Shown: positions 46,339 to 55,584 of the stretch, piece after piece | Position numbering within the stretch: the stretch's first letter is position 1 | Layout: the number at the start of each line of letters is the position of its first letter | Assembly: GCF_020524905.1 (NCBI RefSeq) | Contig: NZ_JAIVKI010000005.1 | Span: 62,001 to 126,000 of the forward strand | Reading direction: 5' to 3' | DNA length: 64,000 bases | From: Microbulbifer variabilis | GTDB lineage: Bacteria > Pseudomonadota > Gammaproteobacteria > Pseudomonadales > Cellvibrionaceae | The notes under the pieces: generated by a model | Seen by the model: the letters and a program-made list of their open reading frames with translations, nothing else | The model's database searches: none | Told to the model about the DNA's origin: nothing | Program-made: the position numbers and the translations under genes

Positions 46339-47436
46339 TTAGTCCCAGCGATAGCGCAACGGATTTTCAGCGCTGCCCAGGGGCGCACGGTGTCCATTCA
46401 ATTCAATGGCGTCCCCGTCCCCATGTGCCCGCAGCTTATGATTTAACACTAGAGCATCGCGTAAGCTGCGGAGTCCCACAGTAGTGTCCAGAGCCAGGCG
46501 CATCCGGTCTCCCTCCACTGAGAGGAGGTTTGCACTGCTCACCTGCGCCAGCCCCTGCAAATAGGCCGAGGCCTCTGCGTAATCAGCAAAACTATCCACA
46601 CCGGATAGCTCCACAAAAATTGAATCTTGTTCAGTATCTTCAACACCGGGGCGCACCGCATAGCGCTGGGCGAGTAGATTAGCCATCTGGTTGACGCCGC
46701 GCAACGCAACCTCTTCTAAAGAGCCGCCATTACTGTCAAAAGCGTAACTGCGGCCGCCGTGCAGTAACAACCAATCGGCCTGCCAGCGCCGTCCCGAAGC
46801 CTGGAGCAAACGCCCCATCAAGGTGGCATCCGGCCTGTAACGCAAACCGGCACGTTCAGCGGCCTGTTCACTCTGCGCCCAGAGGTCGCCCAGAGGCATA
46901 TTGTGTTGATCGTTCAGATCCATCACGGGAAAATCCAGAGGCACGCCGCGCTCCACGGCCATGGCATCCAATACGGAAAAGAGCTCTGGAGCATCCTCTT
47001 CCCGGAGAATACTGCGCCCCTCTTTCAGGGTATCCATCGCCAGCCATACCAGGGTGCCGGGGCGATTATTAGGCCACATGGGCAGCCCCAACTGATGTAT
47101 TTGCCTGGAGATGGCTTGAGGGTCGAAAGAGAGATGGAGGTAGAGCTGGTTATCTTCGCTAGTGTAGCGATAGCCTTGGATAAAATGTTGGGCTTTCTGT
47201 AAAACAGGCTGCAGATTTGGGTTGTTGCCGATGGCAGCATCCCCGGTGACACGCACAAATACCCGCTCCAGCCCCCGGCTGCCGGCACTCGCGCGGTCTG
47301 TAGCCCCACGGCTCGGTACAGCCTCGACCACTTCATACAGGTCCGAGATAACTCGAGCCTGGACTGGCAGAATTAGGGCGCCGAACAACAGGACCAAAAA
47401 CTGCAACACCAATCCCTGCCGGAGCAGCTTGTGCAT
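46339..47436 (-). CDS. DUF2066 exported protein
   Basis: A 365-residue protein from ATG 47436 with a signal peptide (LVLQFLVLLFGALILPVQA). The mature start VISDLYEVVEAVPSRG and the RVFVRVTGDAAIGNNP block are the DUF2066 signature. Function is unknown, but the order purM | DUF2066 - hda is kept in many gammaproteobacteria. It is co-transcribed with hda, whose start follows immediately. Confidence 0.9.
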   Translation of the reverse strand: MHKLLRQGLVLQFLVLLFGALILPVQARVISDLYEVVEAVPSRGATDRASAGSRGLERVFVRVTGDAAIGNNPNLQPVLQKAQHFIQGYRYTSEDNQLYLHLSFDPQAISRQIHQLGLPMWPNNRPGTLVWLAMDTLKEGRSILREEDAPELFSVLDAMAVERGVPLDFPVMDLNDQHNMPLGDLWAQSEQAAERAGLRYRPDATLMGRLLQASGRRWQADWLLLHGGRSYAFDSNGGSLEEVALRGVNQMANLLAQRYAVRPGVEDTEQDSIFVELSGVDSFADYAEASAYLQGLAQVSSANLLSVEGDRMRLALDTTVGLRSLRDALVLNHKLRAHGDGDAIELNGHRAPLGSAENPLRYRWD

Positions 47437-47701
47437 AGGATTTCTCTCCAAACCTCATTCCAACCCGTGAGCTTGCACGAAATCGATGCTGTTGCGCAAG
47501 ACGCCAAAATCCACGGTCGGGATAAAAATTGGGGCTATTGTATCAGCGTCAGCGACTTCTCTCAGCCCCGAGTTCTCACTATTAGAGGGTTTACTGAAGA
47601 TAAATACCAGATTCCTACACTGAGATGCCCACTGGGCGTGGCTACCGGGCCAAGACCCGGCTAGAATACGCGCCCTTCGAATACCCACCGCAGGAAGAAT
47701 C

Positions 47702-48763
47702 ATGAGCGATTCCAAGCCGCAATCCACTAAAACATCCCTCTCTTATAAAGATGCCGGTGTCGATATCGACGCGGGTAACGCCCTGGTAGAGCGTATCAAG
47801 CATGTCGCCAAGCGTACTTCCCGCCCGGAAGTCATGGGCGGCCTGGGCGGATTTGGCGCTTTGTGCCAACTTCCCAGCGGCTATAAAGAGCCAGTCCTGG
47901 TTTCCGGTACCGACGGCGTGGGCACCAAATTGCGCCTGGCGATGGATCTGGGCATTCACGACACTATTGGTATCGATCTGGTCGCCATGTGCGTCAACGA
48001 CTTGGTCGTAGCGGGCGCCGAGCCACTGTTCTTCCTCGACTACTACGCCACCGGCAAGCTGAATGTGGATATTGCCGCTGAGGTTGTCTCCGGTATCGGC
48101 AAAGGCTGCGAGCTCGCAGGCTGTGCCCTGGTCGGTGGCGAAACCGCCGAAATGCCAGGTATGTACGAAGGCGACGACTACGACCTAGCCGGTTTTTGCA
48201 CCGGTGTGGTGGAGAAGTCAGAGATCATCGATGGCAAAAAGGTAAAAAGCGGAGACGTGCTGATTGGACTCGCTTCCAGTGGCCCCCACTCCAATGGTTA
48301 CTCCTTGATCCGAAAAGTCCTCGAAGTTAGTGGCGCCGATCTACAACAGGAAATGGGCGGCGAAACGCTTGCCAAGGCATTGATGGCCCCCACGCGCATC
48401 TATGTTAAGAACCTGCTGCAACTGATGAAGAGCGTCCAGATAAATGCCCTGAGCCATATCACCGGCGGCGGCCTGCTGGAAAACCTGCCCCGCGTCCTCC
48501 CGGAAGGCTGCCTCGCTCGCGTAGACGTCACCAGTTGGGAGATGCCCGAGGTATTCCGCTGGCTCCAGCAGGCGGGCAATATTGACGCACGTGAAATGTA
48601 CCGCACCTTTAACTGTGGTGTCGGCATGGTGATCTGCGTTCCAGCAGAACAAGCCGATAAAGCGCTGCAAGCGCTGAAAGAAGCCGGCGAAGATGCCTTC
48701 GTAGTGGGCACAATCGAAGATGCCGCTGCAGGCGCAGAAGCCGTAGAGCTGGCGGGCCTGTAA
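47702..48763 (+). CDS. purM: Phosphoribosylformylglycinamidine cyclo-ligase
   Basis: A 353-residue AIR synthetase. The start [22 protein letters not shown], the ATP-binding [14 protein letters not shown], the [12 protein letters not shown] segment, and [16 protein letters not shown] are diagnostic. It closes the imidazole ring in purine synthesis. Its stop overlaps the purN start by one base (TAATG), so the two are translated in tandem. Divergent from the DUF2066-hda operon. Confidence 0.97.
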   Translation: MSDSKPQSTKTSLSYKDAGVDIDAGNALVERIKHVAKRTSRPEVMGGLGGFGALCQLPSGYKEPVLVSGTDGVGTKLRLAMDLGIHDTIGIDLVAMCVNDLVVAGAEPLFFLDYYATGKLNVDIAAEVVSGIGKGCELAGCALVGGETAEMPGMYEGDDYDLAGFCTGVVEKSEIIDGKKVKSGDVLIGLASSGPHSNGYSLIRKVLEVSGADLQQEMGGETLAKALMAPTRIYVKNLLQLMKSVQINALSHITGGGLLENLPRVLPEGCLARVDVTSWEMPEVFRWLQQAGNIDAREMYRTFNCGVGMVICVPAEQADKALQALKEAGEDAFVVGTIEDAAAGAEAVELAGL

Positions 48764-49416
48764 TGTCACAAGGAGTATGCAAAGTTGCCGTACTGATCTC
48801 CGGTAGCGGCAGCAACTTGCAGGCGCTCCTGGATGCCTCGGCGAATGCCGGGGCAGACTTCTCCGTCTGCACAGTAATCAGCAACAAGCCCGAGGCCTTC
48901 GGCCTCAAGCGCGCTGCCGAAGCCGGGGTTCCCACAGCGGTGGTTGATCATCGCAACTTCTCCGGCAGAGAAAGTTTCGACCAGGCACTAATCGCAGAAA
49001 TCGACAGCCATCAGCCAGACTTGGTTGTCCTGGCCGGATTTATGCGCATCCTCACTCCCGAGTTTGTTCGCCACTACAGCGGTCGCCTCCTTAATATTCA
49101 CCCCTCCCTACTGCCGAAATACCAAGGGCTACACACTCATCAACGCGCCCTGGAAGCTGGAGATAGTGAGCACGGCGTTACTGTCCACTTTGTCACCGAA
49201 GAACTCGATGGCGGACCACCCATTGTTCAAGCCGCTGTGCCTATAAAGGAAGGGGATACTCCCGAATCCCTGGCAAAGCGGGTTCAGGCACAGGAACATG
49301 TCATTTACCCTATGGCTGTCACCTGGTTTGCTCAAGGGCGCCTAAAGATGCTTGAAGACCGCTCGCAACTGGACGGCGAGCTTCTGCCACCCAGCGGGGC
49401 CCGAATAGACAGCTAG
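48763..49416 (+). CDS. purN: Phosphoribosylglycinamide formyltransferase
   Basis: A 217-residue GART. The GAR-binding GSGSNLQALLD, the catalytic NIHPSLLPKYQGLHTHQRAL with the N-x-H pair, and HFVTEELDGGPPIVQAAVPI are present. It transfers formyl from 10-formyl-tetrahydrofolate. Start ATG overlaps the purM stop. An inverted repeat (49426-49472) directly follows. Confidence 0.97.
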   Translation: MSQGVCKVAVLISGSGSNLQALLDASANAGADFSVCTVISNKPEAFGLKRAAEAGVPTAVVDHRNFSGRESFDQALIAEIDSHQPDLVVLAGFMRILTPEFVRHYSGRLLNIHPSLLPKYQGLHTHQRALEAGDSEHGVTVHFVTEELDGGPPIVQAAVPIKEGDTPESLAKRVQAQEHVIYPMAVTWFAQGRLKMLEDRSQLDGELLPPSGARIDS

Positions 49417-49425
49417 CTCAAGCCA

Positions 49426-49472
49426 AGCTGGCGGGATTAGCCCTGCAGTGTACTTTGCGATTCCCGCCAGCT
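49426..49472. other. Perfect 11-bp inverted repeat after purN
   Basis: AGCTGGCGGGA at 49426-49436 pairs with TCCCGCCAGCT at 49462-49472 around a 25-nt loop. No T-run follows; instead the ribosome site of the next gene (AAGGAG at 49481) does. It may protect the purMN message end or tune the DUF3108 gene. Confidence 0.5.
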
Positions 49473-49494
49473 AATATTCAAGGAGATTCAGATT

Positions 49495-50214
49495 TTGCGA
49501 GGCTCTGTCGTGCGCATTTTAATCTCCTCTCTGTTTTTCCTTCTTCTCTCCAGCCAATCAATCGCCAGTCAACTGGAGCCTTTTAAGGCAACATATACCG
49601 CAAGGTACAACGGTATCAGCGTCACTGCCACCCGTGAACTTACAGGGCAAGAAGGCAATTGGCGACTGGACTTTAGCACGTCGGCGCTTTTTGCCAGCAT
49701 TAAAGAGTACTCTCGCTTCACTAATCAGGACGGTAGTATTACTCCCTACCACTATGAATATCGCAGAAAGGGCCTTGGTCGCGATCGCGGTACCATTCTC
49801 AGTTTTGAGCCCGACAAAAATATGGTCCTTAATGTCTCCAATCCCGAGCGAGACATGGAAAATGTATCGCCAAACATCCTGGACAAACTGAGCTATCAAA
49901 TGCAGTTGGCGTTAGATGTCGCCTCAGGCAAAGAAAACCTGCAGTACGAAGTTGCCGATGGTAAGAAGATTCGTAAATACACTTTTGCCCAGGAAGGAAC
50001 CGAAATCTTGAAAACACCTATGGGGAAAGTAGAAACCATAAAGGTGCGCCGGGTTAGGGATGCCGACTCAGAAAGAGAGACGACCGTTTGGATTGCCCCC
50101 AAGTGGAATTACGCCCTGGTGAAACTGGTGCAACTGGAAGAAAATGGCAAAAAATACCAAATCACCTTGAAAAATTTAACTATTAACGGCAAAACTGTCG
50201 GTGCAGGCCAATAA
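49495..50214 (+). CDS. DUF3108 exported protein
   Basis: A 239-residue protein with a signal peptide (VVRILISSLFFLLLSSQSIAS). The mature start LEPFKATYTARYNGISVTATREL, and the YQMQLALDVASG and VWIAPKWNYALVKLVQ blocks, are those of DUF3108, a periplasmic beta-rich family that often follows purN in gammaproteobacteria. TTG 49495 is chosen as start because AAGGAG lies 9 nt ahead; GTG 49510 is the alternative. Function unknown. Confidence 0.87.
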   Translation: MRGSVVRILISSLFFLLLSSQSIASQLEPFKATYTARYNGISVTATRELTGQEGNWRLDFSTSALFASIKEYSRFTNQDGSITPYHYEYRRKGLGRDRGTILSFEPDKNMVLNVSNPERDMENVSPNILDKLSYQMQLALDVASGKENLQYEVADGKKIRKYTFAQEGTEILKTPMGKVETIKVRRVRDADSERETTVWIAPKWNYALVKLVQLEENGKKYQITLKNLTINGKTVGAGQ

Positions 50215-50461
50215 ATTACCATTTTTTTACTGAGGCAAAAAAAATATTCACATTTGATGGATTTTTGCCTCTGTTCTCTTTATAAAGTGATTCCATTCCC
50301 TTGCGCGGGCAATTCCTTATTGCCTACCCTGTTTTAAAGCGAGGGATTTGCTACGAAAACGGAAGGTATCTATATAAATCTAATGGCCTTCCCTCCATAT
50401 CCTGGCATTTCCAATGCTAATTATGGTTATCAGTAATCAGCAGACTTAGAGATGGGCTCTC

Positions 50462-51874
50462 ATGAATAAGAAATACCTGCGACATGCAGTTCTAGCCGCA
50501 GCAATCGGCTCCGTTTCCCAAGGCGCTATGGCCGCGGGCTTCTACCTTCAGGAAACCAGCGCATCCGGCCTTGGCCGCGCCTTCGCTGCCGAAAACACTA
50601 TCGGTGATAACGCCGCCATCCTCGCTCGTAACCCAGCGGGTTCTGCACTGTTTGATACCTACACTCTGACCGGCGGCATTACTTATGTCGACCCCGAAAT
50701 CGATGTAGCCGGTGATGTTACTTATTATCTTCCTGCCGGCGTCGGCCCAGATGGCATTGTTTACGTTGAATCCAGCGAAATAGCCGATGCTAGCGACTAT
50801 GCCAGCAGCGCCTTTATCCCCAATGGCTACCTGGCTGCCCCAATCAACGACGATTGGTCCTGGGGATTGGCTATGTATACCGACTTTGGCCTGGAAACTG
50901 ATTTTCCCGACAGCTTCCCCGGGACAATTATTGCCAACAATACAAATTTGCTGACTCTGAATATTCAGCCATCCATCGCCTATGATATAAATAATACCTT
51001 TAGCATTGGCGCATCTATCAACTTCCTCTACGCCGATGCGAAACTAAAAACCACCTTCCCCACCGATTTTCCTGTAGGCGCACAGCTAGAGCGAAACTTA
51101 GGCTTTAATCCTGAAGGGGCCACCATCCTAAACGTTGAGGGTGACGGCTGGGATGTAAGCTGGAGCGTTGGCGGCTTATGGCGTATTGATGACAACACCC
51201 GCGCGGGTATTTCCTATCATGCGAAATATGATCCCAAACTGAAAGGGGATGTGAGTTCCGATATCGCTCCCAACCCAATAACACCGTTTGATGATGCCAG
51301 TGGTAATCTGACCCTGAACCTACCGGATACTCTGGAGCTAGGCCTGTACCACCGCTTCGAGAACAACTGGGCAATCGCCTTTGGCTATATGTATACCAAT
51401 TGGAGCCGCTTTGAGCGCCTTGAAGCCTTCATTCCCTCAGGCGGCGAAGGATATAATCCTCTTCCTATTAAAGAAGAGAACTTCATGAGTGGTTCCCGTT
51501 ACAGCCTGGCAGGCGAGTACTTCTACAATGATCGTTTCACTGTTCGATTCGGCTACGCCTATGATGAAGGCGCGGCACGTGATGGCTTCAACCGAAACGA
51601 GGAAGAGGAACTCTTGGAGGAAACGGGGCTGGACCTACCGGTTACTTGGCGCACCCTCTCAATTCCTGATACTGACCGCCAGTGGCTAACCATAGGTGGC
51701 ACCTATAAGCACAATAATCACCTAAGCGTTGATGCTGGCTTTGCTTACCTCTGGGGTGACGACGAGTTAATTCAGGAAGTTTCCAATATCAACGGCTTCG
51801 TTACTTATTACGACGGCGGCACCACCAAGACCGAGGCCTGGCTATTCAGCGCAGCTGTAAACTACAGCTTCTAA
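50462..51874 (+). CDS. FadL/OmpP1-type outer-membrane transporter
   Basis: A 470-residue protein with a signal peptide (AVLAAAIGSVSQGAMA) and the family start AGFYLQETSASGLGRAFAAENTIGDNAAILARNPAG. Many alternating beta strands follow and the chain ends with an aromatic Phe (AAVNYSF), as outer-membrane barrels do. It takes up long-chain fatty acids or other hydrophobic compounds such as aromatics. The substrate is not fixed by sequence. A terminator follows at 51894. Confidence 0.93.
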   Translation: MNKKYLRHAVLAAAIGSVSQGAMAAGFYLQETSASGLGRAFAAENTIGDNAAILARNPAGSALFDTYTLTGGITYVDPEIDVAGDVTYYLPAGVGPDGIVYVESSEIADASDYASSAFIPNGYLAAPINDDWSWGLAMYTDFGLETDFPDSFPGTIIANNTNLLTLNIQPSIAYDINNTFSIGASINFLYADAKLKTTFPTDFPVGAQLERNLGFNPEGATILNVEGDGWDVSWSVGGLWRIDDNTRAGISYHAKYDPKLKGDVSSDIAPNPITPFDDASGNLTLNLPDTLELGLYHRFENNWAIAFGYMYTNWSRFERLEAFIPSGGEGYNPLPIKEENFMSGSRYSLAGEYFYNDRFTVRFGYAYDEGAARDGFNRNEEEELLEETGLDLPVTWRTLSIPDTDRQWLTIGGTYKHNNHLSVDAGFAYLWGDDELIQEVSNINGFVTYYDGGTTKTEAWLFSAAVNYSF

Positions 51875-51893
51875 TTGCCCCTGTCGGTATACG

Positions 51894-51922
51894 AAAGGCT
51901 CTACCCCGGTAGGGCCTTTTTT
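51894..51922 (+). terminator. Rho-independent terminator of the FadL gene
   Basis: AAGGC-TCTAC / GTAG-GGCCTT stem with a short CCCG-type loop and a T-run. Confidence 0.75.
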
Positions 51923-52370
51923 AATTCCCCTCTCAACTATCCCCCTCCTACCCAGCCTAATTTCTTTACCACCAAAGAATTACCCTCAAGAAAAGTGGTT
52001 AGATATCTACCGACAAAAATTTGTTATACCTCCCCCACCCCCAAAAAAATCAAACCAGAAATCGATTTATTATCAAATCAAATAAATTAAATGCGCATTT
52101 CCAAAAATAGAAAACCCTTATCTCATCGAAAAATAAATAACACTGAATCGTTTTTTGCGACCCATCATAGTGCGCAATAGCGGTCCCGCTAAAATAGAGA
52201 CACAAGCCTTTACCTTGAAGACATAAGAAAACTAGAGCCCAGAACGTCCAGCCAGTAATTGTTTTTTGCCACTGGCAATTCGCAACGGATAAAGTGCCCC
52301 AGGATGCACCAACGGAAAACACCTAAAAGAATCACCCAAACAAAGCAAACCAAAATTCAAGAGTAAAACC
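51923..52370. promoter_or_regulatory. AT-rich upstream region of the PilJ-N-like gene
   Basis: 448 bp with no supported gene. A 6-bp inverted repeat GCCAGT (52251-52256) / ACTGGC (52271-52276) lies about 100 bp before the next start and could be a regulator site. No riboswitch is recognised. Confidence 0.4.
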
Positions 52371-53156
52371 ATGAAGTTATCCGCAGTATTTCTCCTATTA
52401 GTGATTAGCCTGGATGTTGCAGCATTAACCATGGGTGAAGCGATTAATATAGCGGGGCGTCAGCGGATGCTGTCACAACGTATAACACAAGCCTATATTC
52501 TCTGCGGCATACAGTCCGATGCACAGCGCCACCAAAAGGTCTTAACGCGATCTGTACAGGAATTTGAGCGAAACAACCAGAAACTCGGAGCATTCCCTGC
52601 AGCAGAAAAAATTAAAACTCAATTAGAAAAAGTAAGGAGTGAGTGGCAAGCTTTTAAGAAAATCAGCCAACAACCAGTGAGCCGAGAGAGGGCAACTGAA
52701 TTATTCCAGCTCAGCAATAGACTTTTATCAGAAGCTCATCTTTACGTTGTAAAACTACAGCAACTGGCTAATCACAATTCGGCCGAACTGATCAATATTG
52801 CCGGTCGGCAGCGCATGCTCTCTCAACGAATTGGAAAAAACTACGCCGCTAAACTTTGGGGTATTTCTCCAGAGGATGCAGAGAGTGGGCTACAACAGGA
52901 TCTTGTCGAGTACTCCAGCCGCCTAACCCAACTACTTGAAAGCCCTTTCAATACCCCAGATATAAACCGCAACCTACTGAAAGCAAAAGATCATCTTAGC
53001 TATGCCAGCCGCGGATTTGAGGGGGAGATGAAGATCTCTGAACAGCGCCAGATTCAGGTGATTACTGGCACAACAGATCTGATGCTTCGGAATATGAACG
53101 TTATTACCGCTCAGTATGCAGAGCTATTAGACTCCAGAGAAACGCCAATACAGTGA
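52371..53156 (+). CDS. Exported protein with two PilJ-N (nitrate-sensor-like) motifs
   Basis: A 261-residue protein with a signal peptide (MKLSAVFLLLVISLDVAA). The motif N-I-A-G-R-Q-R-M-L-S-Q-R occurs twice, at residues 26-37 and 142-153, each leading a long helix. This is the P-box-like motif of PilJ-N/NIT-type ligand-binding domains, normally the periplasmic part of a receptor. No membrane helix, HAMP or kinase domain follows, so it is a free periplasmic sensor or binding protein. Partner unknown; no nitrate genes are nearby. Confidence 0.8.
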   Translation: MKLSAVFLLLVISLDVAALTMGEAINIAGRQRMLSQRITQAYILCGIQSDAQRHQKVLTRSVQEFERNNQKLGAFPAAEKIKTQLEKVRSEWQAFKKISQQPVSRERATELFQLSNRLLSEAHLYVVKLQQLANHNSAELINIAGRQRMLSQRIGKNYAAKLWGISPEDAESGLQQDLVEYSSRLTQLLESPFNTPDINRNLLKAKDHLSYASRGFEGEMKISEQRQIQVITGTTDLMLRNMNVITAQYAELLDSRETPIQ

Positions 53157-53175
53157 TTAGCAGAACAAAGTCCAT

Positions 53176-53204
53176 AAAAAAAGGGGAGTTAAACTCCCCT
53201 TTTC
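53176..53204. terminator. Rho-independent terminator between convergent genes
   Basis: AAGGGGAGTT/AACTCCCCTT stem with flanking A-run and T-run. It serves the PilJ-N-like gene and perhaps the M2 peptidase gene. Confidence 0.85.
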
Positions 53205-53233
53205 CAGACAGGCAAACCTCTAGAAGCGCTCAC

Positions 53234-55096
53234 TTACCAACCGCACTGGCGCCCCTTGTTCTGCTCTTCCAAATACGCCATCAAAGGCTGGAAGTAATCG
53301 ATAATAGCCGAGGCATCCAGCTCACGCTGTCCAGTCAGAGCTTCCATTGCATCCGGCCAGGGTTTGCTGGCACCCATTGCCAGCATGGCACGTAACTTCT
53401 TACCCGCCTCGTTATTTTTGTAAATAGAACAGCGGTGTAGCGGCCCGGTCTCACCGGCAGCCTCACACAACGCGCGATGGAACTGGAACTGCTGGATACG
53501 AGCCAGGAAGTAACGAGCATAAGGCGTGTTACCAGGTATATGGTACTTGGCACCCGGATCGAAGTCCGCTTCGGTGCGCTCTACCGGAGCCTGAATACCC
53601 TGGTATTCTTCGCGCAGCTTCCACCAGGCCTTGTTGTAATCGGCGGGCTGAACCTCACCATTGAAAACCTGCCAGCGCCATTTATCGACCAACAAACCAA
53701 ACGGCAGAAATGCAATTTTATCCAGTGCCTGCTGCATCAGGTAGCCAAGATCCTTGCTTTCATCCGGCATCTCATCCATCAAACCAATCTGCTTTAGGTA
53801 CTTCGGCGTGATGGAGAGGGCAATGGTATCGCCAATAGCTTCGTGGAAACCGTCATTAGCACCCTCTTTATAGAGGAACGGCTGATCCTTATAGATACGC
53901 TGATAGAAGTTGTGTCCCAACTCGTGGTGAATGGTGACCAGGTCTTCGCCTGTCTTGTTGATACACATCTTGATGCGGATATCGTCCTGGCCATCCAAAT
54001 CCCAGGCGCTAGCGTGACAGACAACATCCCGATCGCGGGGCTGGGTGAACTGAGAACGCTCCCAAAAGGTTTCTGGCAACGGCTTAAAGCCAAGTGAGGT
54101 GAAGAAATTCTCACCCGCCTTAACCATATCCTGCTCACTCATTCCTGAGTCAACTACCAGCTGTGTCAGGTCATAGGGCGCCTGCATATCTTCGTCTTTG
54201 ACCAGATCATAGATATTGCCCCATTCCTGCGCCCACATATTACCGAGCAAGTGTGCGGGAATCTTGCCTTGGGCTGGCGCCACCTCGTCACCGTAGCGCT
54301 CATTCAGCTTGGCGCGCACATGACAATGCAATGCCTCATAAAGAGGCTTCACCTTGTTCCACTGAGCATCCATATCGGCAGCAAAGGCATCGGGCTCCAT
54401 ATCGTATTTGGAGCGCCAGAAAACACTCAGGTTGTCGTAACCCAACTCTTCTGTACCGGCATTACCGATCTCAACCTGTCGCTCGTACAATGGCTTCATG
54501 GGAGGAGAAATTTTACGCCAGCCAACCCAAAGATCCTTGAGCAGCTCTGGGTCGCGATTGGTCGCCATTACCTGCCCCATCTCGGTCAGGGTATAACACT
54601 TATCGGCCCCCTCCTCTTCCCGACAGTACTTGCCGGCGCCATACATACCCTGCATTTTCGAGCCGATCTGGGCCAGCTCTGCCGTCAGGGCCGGATTCTT
54701 CGGCGCCGGGAACACCAATCCCTGCTTTAGCATGGTCAGTTTGCGGCGGGTATCTGAATCGAGCTTCAAATCATTAAATTTTGCCGCCTCAGAAGCGAGC
54801 TCCACAGCCATGGTTGTATAGCGCTCAGATGCGAGAGCCTCTACATACTGTGAGTCAATATTGATATAGGTGGACGCCAACCAAGAGGCATGATTCACCT
54901 CCTCCGCGATCTTTTCCAAACGAGCCTGGGCATCATCGAGGAACGCCTTGGCATCGTCAGCCGTCAGCGGACCCTTTTTGGCCGCAGGGCTTTCTGCAGC
55001 GGCCTGGGCCACTCCCATGGATTTTGGCGACTGCTGGCCGCTGTCACAGGCAGACAGCGCCATTGCAGCTGCAATGGCAAGAGCAACTTTCTTCAT
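53234..55096 (-). CDS. M2 family peptidyl-dipeptidase (ACE-like) lipoprotein
   Basis: A 620-residue protein with a lipoprotein signal (ALAIAAAMALSACDSG). The zinc motif HHELGH (H391-E392-L-G-H395) and the third-ligand region EGANDGFHEAIGDTIALS match the angiotensin-converting-enzyme family M2. It releases dipeptides from peptide C-termini. Likely outer-membrane anchored facing the periplasm. Together with the M49-like and DUF885 lipoproteins it suggests extensive periplasmic peptide breakdown. Confidence 0.95.
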   Translation of the reverse strand: MKKVALAIAAAMALSACDSGQQSPKSMGVAQAAAESPAAKKGPLTADDAKAFLDDAQARLEKIAEEVNHASWLASTYINIDSQYVEALASERYTTMAVELASEAAKFNDLKLDSDTRRKLTMLKQGLVFPAPKNPALTAELAQIGSKMQGMYGAGKYCREEEGADKCYTLTEMGQVMATNRDPELLKDLWVGWRKISPPMKPLYERQVEIGNAGTEELGYDNLSVFWRSKYDMEPDAFAADMDAQWNKVKPLYEALHCHVRAKLNERYGDEVAPAQGKIPAHLLGNMWAQEWGNIYDLVKDEDMQAPYDLTQLVVDSGMSEQDMVKAGENFFTSLGFKPLPETFWERSQFTQPRDRDVVCHASAWDLDGQDDIRIKMCINKTGEDLVTIHHELGHNFYQRIYKDQPFLYKEGANDGFHEAIGDTIALSITPKYLKQIGLMDEMPDESKDLGYLMQQALDKIAFLPFGLLVDKWRWQVFNGEVQPADYNKAWWKLREEYQGIQAPVERTEADFDPGAKYHIPGNTPYARYFLARIQQFQFHRALCEAAGETGPLHRCSIYKNNEAGKKLRAMLAMGASKPWPDAMEALTGQRELDASAIIDYFQPLMAYLEEQNKGRQCGW

Positions 55097-55352
55097 CTTC
55101 CCCTCAGATAATCATTATTGGGCCTATTTATAACTGTCGCCGTTTATAGCATAAGCATACCGTCACCATCGATGGTAAACCCTGAAGTTAAAGGCAGATC
55201 GGCACAAAATCTCCCATATTTGACATTTTCTGGGGAAAAATACGGTGCTATCGGAAACAACTACAAGCAAGCAGGGAGAGTCGGACCCAGCGGCTAGGAA
55301 ATATGGGAATAAAGGAAAAGGAGGATAACTGAATAAGGAAGGCATTTAAGGA

Positions 55353-55463
<111 letters not shown>

Positions 55464-55497
55464 ACAACAATCTTCGGTGCATCCGAAGAGGGCGCGA

Positions 55498-55503
55498 TTA
55501 TAG
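55498..55503 (-). promoter_or_regulatory. -10 element of ffs
   Basis: TATAAT on the minus strand, so transcription should begin near 55490. That leaves a ~27-nt leader before the mature 5' end, containing a small hairpin CTTCGG/CCGAAG. The -35 is weak. Confidence 0.6.
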
Positions 55504-55584
55504 AGGGTTAAAGGCGCGAGTTCCAGCCCTATTAACAGGTTATAATAGGCGACTACTACTTTACCCCCTTCTGAAGAGTTACCC

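Noticed and set aside
53153..53395. 80-codon plus-strand frame after the PilJ-N-like gene
   Set aside because: It crosses the terminator and is antisense to the M2 peptidase gene.
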